DNA from: Nostoc sp. LPT
GTDB lineage: Bacteria; Cyanobacteriota; Cyanobacteriia; Cyanobacteriales; Nostocaceae
Direction of reading: 5' to 3'
Assembly: GCF_017115165.1 (NCBI RefSeq)
Contig: NZ_JABXKF010000112.1
Span: 1 to 41,688 of the forward strand
DNA: 41,688 bases
The position numbers and the translations under genes are program-made. The notes under the pieces were generated by a model. That model did not search any database and was not told where the DNA came from. It worked only from the letters and a program-made list of their open reading frames with translations. Shown here piece by piece: positions 1 through 6,540 of the stretch; position 1 is the stretch's first letter, and every line of letters begins with the position of its first letter.

Positions 1-41
1 CTCCTTGCACTTAGTTGTGGTTTTGACATTCATATTTCCAG

Positions 42-878
42 GTGCAAGATGTGAGTAAAGGCACAAATCCTTCAGCAGGGGTGATTTCTCAAGTTGACAC
101 GCTGGAATTTACAGGTAGTGGATTGACTGCGAAAAATCTGCAATTAACTCAAAATGGCAACAATCTAGAAGTTACTTTTGAAGATACAAGCAATACCAAA
201 GTCATTCTGCAAAACTTAAAATTAGAAAATTTGGATAACCTCCCAGCATCTGATACCAGACAAGCTATCAGCAATATCCTGTTTGATAATGAGACGAGCA
301 TCGTTGACAGTTTTGATGTCTTCGATGCCAACTCCACTCAAACTAACTTGTTTAACAAGAGCAGGGTGACTTTCCTCAATGACCTGAACAATAACATCAC
401 GGGTTTTGACTACTCCAACGATGTGATTAATGGTCAGGGAGGTGATGACATCATCGACGGTAAGAGGGGCAATGATTTGCTGCGCGGTGGTACTGGTAAT
501 GATACCCTCATCGGTAATTTTGGCGATGATACTCTCGTTGGCGGTGCGGGTGCTGACAGATTCCTTTACGACAACAATTCTAGTGTAGATACCATTAGTG
601 ACTTCAACAGTTCTGAAGGTGACAAGATTGTACTGAATAAGACTACCTTTAGTGCGATCGATTTTACTGCCGGAACAGGTTTTTTCAGTTATCCAAGTAA
701 TTTTCAAGTCACTAATTTAGGCCAAGCCAGCACAGCCAAAATTGTCTACAACCCTATGAGTGGGCAATTGTTTTACAACCAAAATCGCAGTGCAGATGGT
801 TTCGGCAATGGCGGTCAATTTGCGACTCTGGTTGGTGCGCCAAATCTCTCGGCATCTGATTTTATCGGCCTTGCGTAA
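42..878 (+). CDS. RTX-type calcium-binding protein (C-terminal part)
   Basis: The protein has 278 aa from a GTG start; an in-frame stop lies only 16 bases upstream, so the frame cannot extend to the window edge. Residues about 125-180 hold four to five glycine/aspartate nonapeptides of the GGxGxDxxx type (GGDDIID, GNDLLRG, GNDTLIG, GDDTLVG, GADRFLY). In known RTX proteins these fold into a calcium-binding beta-roll, usually in exported proteins. Residues 10-75 resemble the beta-rich domain often found before the roll. No signal peptide is visible and no good ribosome site precedes the GTG. Cyanobacterial RTX proteins are normally much longer, so I suspect this is the 3' end of a gene broken by a frameshift or stop near position 24. 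The family is clear; the start and intactness are not. Confidence 0.75.
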   Translation: MQDVSKGTNPSAGVISQVDTLEFTGSGLTAKNLQLTQNGNNLEVTFEDTSNTKVILQNLKLENLDNLPASDTRQAISNILFDNETSIVDSFDVFDANSTQTNLFNKSRVTFLNDLNNNITGFDYSNDVINGQGGDDIIDGKRGNDLLRGGTGNDTLIGNFGDDTLVGGAGADRFLYDNNSSVDTISDFNSSEGDKIVLNKTTFSAIDFTAGTGFFSYPSNFQVTNLGQASTAKIVYNPMSGQLFYNQNRSADGFGNGGQFATLVGAPNLSASDFIGLA

Positions 879-887
879 TTCGCTTGG

Positions 888-1139
888 AACACCAAACTTT
901 GAGTTCCAAACAGCAAACTTTGAGTTGAGAACAGCAAACTTCGAGTTTGGAACAGCAAACTTCGAGTTCCAAACAGCAAACTTTGAGTTGAGAACAGCAA
1001 ACTTCGAGTTTGGAACAGCAAACTTCGAGTTCCAAACAGCAAACTTTGAGTTAAGAACATCAAACTTCGAGTTTGGAACAGCAAGCTTTGAGTTGAGAAC
1101 AGCAACCTTCGAGTTGAGAACAGCAAACTTTAATACCAT
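888..1139. repeat. 21-bp tandem array, 12 units
   Basis: Twelve consecutive 21-base units of consensus aacagcaaactttgagttnn start 10 bases after the RTX stop codon. The 3 bases at each unit's end cycle as cca / gag / tgg, giving a 63-base super-period for the first nine units. Units 10-12 diverge. Because 21 is divisible by 3, several frames on both strands stay open (e.g. NSKFAV plus L/W/P on the minus strand). I treat those as by-products of the repeat. Confidence 0.95.
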
Positions 1140-1166
1140 TTTGCACAAACTCGGATAGATATAGAT

Positions 1167-1278
1167 CAATACGGTTCAGTTAAGGCTAAAACTCTGTTAT
1201 CAAAGTCAATTTTTTAACGAACCGCCAATACCCAGAGAACGCAGAGACAAGAAAGAAATGCTTAACTGAACTGTATTG
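1167..1278. repeat. 112-bp MITE-like inverted-repeat element
   Basis: An 18-base terminal inverted repeat bounds a roughly 76-base body: the left arm 1167-1184 begins CAATACGGTTCAG, the right arm 1261-1278 ends GAACTGTATTG, and they match with one mismatch. No ORF or clear target duplication is visible. The size and structure fit a non-autonomous palindromic element of the kind scattered through Nostoc genomes. The remaining 1279-1440, up to the next gene, shows nothing recognisable. Confidence 0.7.
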
Positions 1279-1440
1279 GTTCTTATTTTTAATTTATGCA
1301 AGAAGTCTATTATTCAAGTGAACAAGTTTTGTATATAGTCCTTCGTTGGTTAAGCATGAAAGAAACCGGAACAAATGGTAGTAGCAACAACAGGTAAAGT
1401 AAATACAAGCTAAATCAACGAAACCTTTGCTATATCAGAA

Positions 1441-4158
1441 TTACGAATTCCGCCCAGTACTACTAACCTTCAACTTAGGATAAGCAATCCGTTTGTGATG
1501 AAATTGCTGCCAAACATCCACAAATATCTGGGCAATTTGTGACATTTCTTCTCGTTTTAGTCCTGAATCAACGAGTTGATTGTCTTGCCATTTGGCACGC
1601 AGAATATTATTTAGCATTGCTAAAGCTTGTTCGCTGGAAACATCTTTGAGCGATCGCTTCTCTCCCACAGATTTAGCCGATACTTGCAGCGATCGCAGCG
1701 CTGCTTCACAAGAATCTGCTAACATAACAATTCCGGTTTCCCGTGATTGGGGAATTGGGCCATCGTAGCGAAAATCTGCGTCGTCTACAGTTAAACTTGG
1801 ATCTGACTGAGCCATTTGCTGGGCTTGGTGATGGAAATAAGCAATCAGCATCGTTCCCTGATGTTCTGGAATAAAAGCTTGAATCGCCGTAGGTAAAAGG
1901 TGTTTACGTGCCATTACCAACCCTTCAGTTACGTGCTTTTTGATAATTTCTGCACTCTTCCAAGGATCTTTAATCTCTGTATCGTGTTTATTCGGCCCGC
2001 CCATTTGATTTTCAATAAAGCCAAGAGGGTCGTGCATTTTGCCAATATCGTGATATAGTGTTCCAGCCCTGACTAGTTCAACATTGCATCCTAATTCTTT
2101 GGCAGCAGCTTCAGCAAGAGTGGCTACAAGCAGCGTATGTTGAAAAGTTCCCGGAGTTTCAGTAGCGAGTCGTTTTAATAAAGGGCGGTTAGGGTTCGCC
2201 AGTTCTGCTAGGCGAATTGGGGTAACTAAATCAAAAACTTTTTCTAGATAAGGACTCAAACCCAAGGCGATAACACTCCAGCCTAAGCCGGATAAAGCAA
2301 ATAATCCTGCTTCTTGGAAGACAATATACCAGGTTGAACCAAATACTTGACCAATTAAGATTTTAACAATCAGGTAAATGCCACCCTGAGTTAAAGCGAT
2401 CGCAACGCCTAATAATGCCAACTCTTCACGCGATCGCAATCGTTGGGCAATGTAACTACCTAATATTCCTCCTCCTACACCAGCTAAAAGCGCAGCCTTG
2501 CTCATATCCAAGCTAATGACTAATATTGGCAACAGCAAGCCGACAACTGTTAACCCTAAAGTCGGGCCGTAAAAGCTTCCCAACAATAAACCAAGAGCGC
2601 TCCAGGTGGTATAGGGCAATCCGATCATAATCACTCCTGGCACACTCAGAGTTAGCAATAACACCAGTAGGCGATCGCGTTGTCGCAATTCGTAATCAAT
2701 ATGGCGTTCTACCCAGACAAAAATGCCAATAGCGATCGCAATAACGCCTCCTAACTTCACCAACTCCTGCCACTTTACCTGCCGGCGAACCAGGTGATAA
2801 TGCTCCAGTACCTCAAAGTTCCATGCAGTAATCTGCTCTCCTTTTTTGACAATCACCTCACCATGCCGTACCTTCACCATCGCACGTGGCACATCAGCCG
2901 CAGCCTTTTGAGCGTTTTGTCTAGTTTGTTCTTCATCTTTTTGCAGATTCGGCTTGAGTACAGCTAACAACAGGTTTTTTGCCAAAGTTTCAGCCGATTC
3001 TGGTACAAAGGTCTGTAATTGTAAACTCACCGCATCTTGCAAGATATTTTTTGGCAGTCCCTGTGGGATGCCTTGGGTGAGAATCCGCTTTAGACTTTGA
3101 TGGATTCCCATTTGTGTTTTTTCCCATTCCACATCTGATAAATCCAAAAGTAGAGATTCCTCGTATACTGCTTCTGGGGTAAGAGTCTTTAACTGTAAAA
3201 GTTTGGCAGTAGCTTGGGTATATTTTTGGCGTGTTTGGGAAATTTGGGCAATTAGTAAAGACAAGCTTTTCTCAGAAGTTATCAGGCGGTAAGATTCTAG
3301 TTCTGCTACAGCTTGAGTAAAATCAGTGTTTTGAGAAAAATCTACTGGCTGTGTCTTTTCTAGACTCTGGGTATCAGATTTAGATGTGATGCGTGGCTGG
3401 CGTTTCTGATTGGGTGCAGCTATGGATGATGGACGGGATGCAGGGGTGGTTTGTCCGATTCCCTTCTGCTGCTGATTTTTACTATTTTCTACAGCCGATA
3501 GCAATGCTTGCCATTCCAACTCAGAACAAGAACGGAGGTAACGTTGGGTAGAGATGGATAAAACGACAGAATCAAAAAAAGGAAAAGCTCCAGCAACAGC
3601 GCGAATTTCATTGCCATCATTTAGAAGTTGTTGCAAATTTTCGTTAATCTTTTCGTTGATTCGCGCATCAAGCATTAACACCTGTAAGGAGCTTGTACTG
3701 ACAGCTTTGCGCTCGGCTTCTGTTTTTTTCTGATCTTCGATGCTAGCTGTGTAAGGTGCTGTAATCGTTTGGGGCGCGGGATGTCCTATTTGGAGTTGAG
3801 TCTGATTGTATAATTTATGCCCAATAATACCTGTGAGAGACACTACAGCGATCACCAAAATCACCGAGTAACGCTGTTTATATGCCCAATTTAAAGCGAC
3901 TACATAAATGCTACTCTTAATTTTGACAGATTTTGCCTTTGAGTTTAGCGCTCTTTCTTGTTTTCGGCGTTCGCTTTTCTCATTAGTTTTTGATAAAAAC
4001 AGGAATACATTCTTGAGCATAGTCCTTAGTAGTTCCCTTCTATGGGTTTTACCTTTGGGACTTCTGATTAACTTTCCCTTACGGCGTAGTGTTTTGTACT
4101 GTCGCCGCCAGTGAGTCAATTGCTGGTTCAAGAACTGCAAAAATTGATGCATTTTCAT
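1441..4158 (-). CDS. 7TM-HD (PgpH-like) membrane phosphohydrolase
   Basis: This is a 905-aa membrane protein with one N-terminal membrane segment (about residues 85-105), a long extracytoplasmic 7TMR-HDED-type region, a block of about seven membrane helices (about 450-650), and a cytoplasmic HD domain. The metal-binding residues visible are His674 in GTFQHTLL and His703-Asp704 in LYHDIGK, followed by KHD and the downstream EHQGT motif. Characterised homologues (PgpH) hydrolyse cyclic di-AMP, so a role in c-di-AMP turnover is likely but inferred. I chose the ATG at 4158 because AGGTAGAG sits just upstream of it; the frame is open to 4275 (944 aa), but that extra N-terminus is Cys/Pro/Arg-rich and unlike the family. 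A 230-base gap separates it from the next upstream minus-strand gene. Confidence 0.9.
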   Translation of the reverse strand: MKMHQFLQFLNQQLTHWRRQYKTLRRKGKLIRSPKGKTHRRELLRTMLKNVFLFLSKTNEKSERRKQERALNSKAKSVKIKSSIYVVALNWAYKQRYSVILVIAVVSLTGIIGHKLYNQTQLQIGHPAPQTITAPYTASIEDQKKTEAERKAVSTSSLQVLMLDARINEKINENLQQLLNDGNEIRAVAGAFPFFDSVVLSISTQRYLRSCSELEWQALLSAVENSKNQQQKGIGQTTPASRPSSIAAPNQKRQPRITSKSDTQSLEKTQPVDFSQNTDFTQAVAELESYRLITSEKSLSLLIAQISQTRQKYTQATAKLLQLKTLTPEAVYEESLLLDLSDVEWEKTQMGIHQSLKRILTQGIPQGLPKNILQDAVSLQLQTFVPESAETLAKNLLLAVLKPNLQKDEEQTRQNAQKAAADVPRAMVKVRHGEVIVKKGEQITAWNFEVLEHYHLVRRQVKWQELVKLGGVIAIAIGIFVWVERHIDYELRQRDRLLVLLLTLSVPGVIMIGLPYTTWSALGLLLGSFYGPTLGLTVVGLLLPILVISLDMSKAALLAGVGGGILGSYIAQRLRSREELALLGVAIALTQGGIYLIVKILIGQVFGSTWYIVFQEAGLFALSGLGWSVIALGLSPYLEKVFDLVTPIRLAELANPNRPLLKRLATETPGTFQHTLLVATLAEAAAKELGCNVELVRAGTLYHDIGKMHDPLGFIENQMGGPNKHDTEIKDPWKSAEIIKKHVTEGLVMARKHLLPTAIQAFIPEHQGTMLIAYFHHQAQQMAQSDPSLTVDDADFRYDGPIPQSRETGIVMLADSCEAALRSLQVSAKSVGEKRSLKDVSSEQALAMLNNILRAKWQDNQLVDSGLKREEMSQIAQIFVDVWQQFHHKRIAYPKLKVSSTGRNS

Positions 4159-4387
4159 TATCTCTACCTGCAATTGCCGACTTTGATAGTTCAAAAAAAG
4201 ACAATCATCAGGAAAGTTCGATCTGCGGCGGCTGCAACTCGGTGGCGGGGCTTTTTTATTGCTGATTTGCCACAATAGCTAACTACAGAATCAGTCCAAG
4301 GGTTTACTGAAAAATTCTAGTATATGAGACTAATACACTCTGGCGGAAGTTTGCCAACCTTTAACCCCTTATCTGGTTAATTTAAGA

Positions 4388-5314
4388 TTAACGCGACCGA
4401 ATAACGCGAGGAGCTGCGTAAACTGAAAGCAAAGCCACCTCACATCCCTCCTCTGTTAACTCTTTTGGGTTTAAGGTAAGATTATACACTCCTGACCACA
4501 CCCCCACAAATGCATCGGTCAATTCTAACATTTGGGAAAAGCTAGTTAGTCCCCATGCTGGAGAATTCCTCTGCAAGAGCAGGACTTGCCAATTTACAGG
4601 AATTCCGCCTGTACCGTTATATGCTCCCGACAAAGCACCAGTAATTGCACCTGTAGCCTGTGAGCTTAGAAGCGTAGCATCTTGCACTTTAGCCTGCAAA
4701 ACTGTCAGGCGAAAGTCTTCCAAGGTACTCAAAAAGCAGTAAAATGCCATAGCAATAGTGTTACTGAGTTTTTCTTCCTTAGCAAACTCAGCTTGCGTCG
4801 TTGATAATCCAGCCCCTTGCTCTAGTAAGTTCTGGACTCTTAATAATTTTTTTGGTATTGATGTCGGTGTTTCTCCGATAAAAGAAATTGTCTGTGGGAT
4901 AAGAGTTAGAGGATCAAGTTTTTCAGTTAGGGCAAGAGCGATCGCATATCCTACTGCTAGCGTTCCATCCTTGATTACTGGGTCATCCTCCCAGATTTTC
5001 AACACACGCAGCAAGTTTTGTCGGAGCTTAATCGGATTTTCGTGAAAAAAAAGTGCTACTGGTAATGTTGCAATAATTATTTTTATTGAGATGTCATCAG
5101 TTGCTACTAAATGAGGAGATTCTTCTTGCTGACGCTCTATCCAATCATCTAAATCTAATCTACCCAACGCAATCAAACTCTGGATACCCAGAACTGGCAT
5201 TCTGCCTAAATCTAGGTAACTCTCAAACTCTACTTTACCATCGGAAGCTAAACTTCCCCCCAAGAATGCTCCGAGTAAAGTTCCTTTAAACCGACTTATA
5301 GGAGAGTAACGCAT
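4388..5314 (-). CDS. ADP-ribosylglycohydrolase-family protein, active site degenerate
   Basis: The 308-aa protein shows the fold signature of the DraG/ARH family: an N-terminal helix RFKGTLLGAFLGGSLA, a central TDD (in LVATDDISIK) and a C-terminal GAITGALSGAYNG followed by IPVNW. Active members remove ADP-ribose from proteins using two Mg ions held by acidic residues. Here the usual GDALG near the N-terminus reads GGSLASDG, and the usual DxDTxAAIxG reads SSQATGAITG, so the C-terminal metal-binding aspartates are gone. I therefore expect a non-catalytic, structural or ligand-binding protein. It lies 85 bases downstream of aroQ on the same strand and may be co-transcribed. The family call is good; the loss of activity is inferred from the missing residues. 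Confidence 0.75.
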   Translation of the reverse strand: MRYSPISRFKGTLLGAFLGGSLASDGKVEFESYLDLGRMPVLGIQSLIALGRLDLDDWIERQQEESPHLVATDDISIKIIIATLPVALFFHENPIKLRQNLLRVLKIWEDDPVIKDGTLAVGYAIALALTEKLDPLTLIPQTISFIGETPTSIPKKLLRVQNLLEQGAGLSTTQAEFAKEEKLSNTIAMAFYCFLSTLEDFRLTVLQAKVQDATLLSSQATGAITGALSGAYNGTGGIPVNWQVLLLQRNSPAWGLTSFSQMLELTDAFVGVWSGVYNLTLNPKELTEEGCEVALLSVYAAPRVIRSR

Positions 5315-5392
5315 AAATTATGTAGTTAAAAGTGAGGAATGAGAGTTAATGAAATATTACTAATTCCCAACTTTACTACCAACTACCAATTT

Positions 5393-5413
5393 CTAACTCC
5401 TAACTCCTAACTC
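5393..5413. repeat. STRR heptamer (ctaactc)x3 at the aroQ end
   Basis: Three perfect copies of ctaactc form a short tandemly repeated repetitive sequence of the heptamer class known from heterocystous cyanobacteria. The array overlaps the last codons and the stop codon of aroQ. Confidence 0.85.
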
Positions 5414-5864
5414 TTAAATGATCTATCAAAGCTTGTAAGCCCAATAAGTAACTTTGAACGCCAAAACCACTTATTTGCCCGATCGCAACTGGGGCGATGT
5501 ACGAATGATGGCGAAATTCTTCCCGGCGGTAAATGTTACTCAGATGTACTTCCACTGTGGGCAAATTAACAGCAGCGATCGCATCTCGCAAGGCCACACT
5601 TGTGTGGGTGTATGCTCCTGCATTAATCAAAATTCCCTGATGTTGCCCTAACGCACCATGAATAGCATCTACCAAAATTCCTTCATGATTTGACTGCAAA
5701 GGAAAAACTTTCGCCTGTAATTTGAATGCTTCTTCTTCTAACAGGCGGTTAATTTCAGCTAGTGTCAACGAACCATAAATTCCTGGTTCTCGCTGTCCTA
5801 GCAAATTTAAGTTTGGCCCATGCAGTGCCAGAATACTTAAGGGTTGCAACGTCGAGTTTACCAC
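5400..5864 (-). CDS. aroQ: 3-dehydroquinate dehydratase, type II
   Basis: The 154-aa type II dehydroquinase converts 3-dehydroquinate to 3-dehydroshikimate in the shikimate pathway and is normally a cytoplasmic dodecamer. Diagnostic motifs are present: HGPNLNLLGQREPGIYG with the catalytic Tyr, the flexible-lid Arg, SNHEG, INAGAYTHTS with the catalytic Asn, and the substrate-binding VEVHLSNIYRREEFRHHS. The length fits the family (about 145-155 aa). The start is GTG, 7 bases after the stop of a 46-aa gene, with no obvious ribosome site of its own, so translational coupling is likely. The last residues (RVRS) and the TAG stop are encoded by an STRR heptamer array. Confidence 0.95.
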   Translation of the reverse strand: MVNSTLQPLSILALHGPNLNLLGQREPGIYGSLTLAEINRLLEEEAFKLQAKVFPLQSNHEGILVDAIHGALGQHQGILINAGAYTHTSVALRDAIAAVNLPTVEVHLSNIYRREEFRHHSYIAPVAIGQISGFGVQSYLLGLQALIDHLRVRS

Positions 5865-5871
5865 TGTGGGG

Positions 5872-6012
5872 TTAGTGGCGACGGCGCGAGCGATCGTTCA
5901 CAGGAATCGGAATCAGTTCCGGTTCCGGTTCAGCCTCTGGCCCTAATAGGCTTTCGATTAGCCTACGAGCTAATTCCTTAAGCTTTTCCAGCACCTTTTC
6001 TATATAGTCCAT
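5872..6012 (-). CDS. 46-aa small acidic-tailed protein upstream of aroQ
   Basis: This short frame runs from an ATG at 6012 to a TAA at 5872-5874. An AGGAG sits about 10 bases upstream of the ATG. The product begins MDYIEKVLEKLKELARRLIE, an amphipathic charged helix with regular Leu/Ile spacing, then LLGPEAEPEPELIPIPV, an acidic proline-rich linker, and ends in a basic RSRRRH tail. It ends 7 bases before the aroQ start, so the two look like one transcription unit. I do not recognise the family. The good ribosome site, helical periodicity and tight spacing argue for a real gene. Confidence 0.6.
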   Translation of the reverse strand: MDYIEKVLEKLKELARRLIESLLGPEAEPEPELIPIPVNDRSRRRH

Positions 6013-6421
6013 GAACTGATCGCTCCTGAGATACTACCTCAATTTTTGATTAACAGGTACGCAGAAAATGACATACTTTCGCACCTCTGGCTTCCAATCG
6101 GGCTGATACACAATCCCGTATTTGGGAAATAAGCCACTTCTAAAATTTAGTGTTGTGTTTTCCCTTACTTTTTAGAGTATCACACTTAAACCTACTGAAC
6201 TGTATCCTATCAAGGATGGATATCAAGGGTCAAGAGTTAAAAATCGCACTTTAGATAGACTCTTGAGTAGGAATTTTAGATTTTAGATTTTGGATTAAGA
6301 GAATTTTGAGATTTATGCCTCGTCCATTATGGGCGAAATAAATCTAAAATCTCAAAGACGCTCGGTCGTCGCTAACGCTACGCTATCGTAAATCTAAAAT
6401 CAAAAATTGCTTGACTTGTCA
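6013..6421. other. Intergenic region with AT-rich dispersed inverted repeats
   Basis: No gene is visible. The 12-mer GATTTTAGATTT at 6279-6290 is repeated inverted at 6340-6351 and 6390-6401, with longer imperfect pairing around the arms. A 7-base pair CAAGAGT/ACTCTTG lies near 6230-6275. A short cgctaacgctacgc motif near 6370 is of a type scattered in Nostoc intergenic DNA. The promoter of the 46-aa gene/aroQ unit should lie in 6013-6180, but I cannot assign its boxes. Confidence 0.5.
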
Positions 6422-6540
6422 CTAGTACAGCTTGGCGGAAATAAACATACCATTTCAAATGGCGCAAGAGCTTGGAATACAATTATGCGTGACTTTTGAG
6501 TTTTGACTTTTGACTTTTGAATTCCGCCTTGCGGTACTAG
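6422..6540. repeat. 119-bp MITE-like element overlapping the topA stop
   Basis: Terminal inverted repeats CTAGTACAGCTTGGCGGAA (left) and TTCCGCCTTGCGGTACTAG (right) match at 16 of 19 positions. The interior holds four gactttt-type heptamers (6491-6518), i.e. an STRR inside the element. The CTAG of the right end covers 6537-6540, and the topA stop codon TAG is formed by its bases 6537-6539. A diverged, similar end (ctaatacactctggcggaag) lies near 4330. Confidence 0.75.

Noticed and set aside
888..1139. CRISPR array
   Set aside because: Units are contiguous with no spacers; no cas genes are present. The same applies to 37677-37897.
717..1169. 150-aa minus-strand and 132-aa plus-strand frames through the 21-bp array
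   Set aside because: A repeat unit divisible by 3 and free of stops leaves several frames open on both strands. The frames also overlap the RTX gene end and have no ribosome site.
1167..1278. Intact insertion sequence
   Set aside because: The element is far too short for a transposase and contains no frame; only a non-autonomous palindrome is supported.
4158..4275. N-terminal extension of the 7TM-HD protein
   Set aside because: The internal ATG has a good AGGTAGAG site and the added 39 residues do not look like the family.
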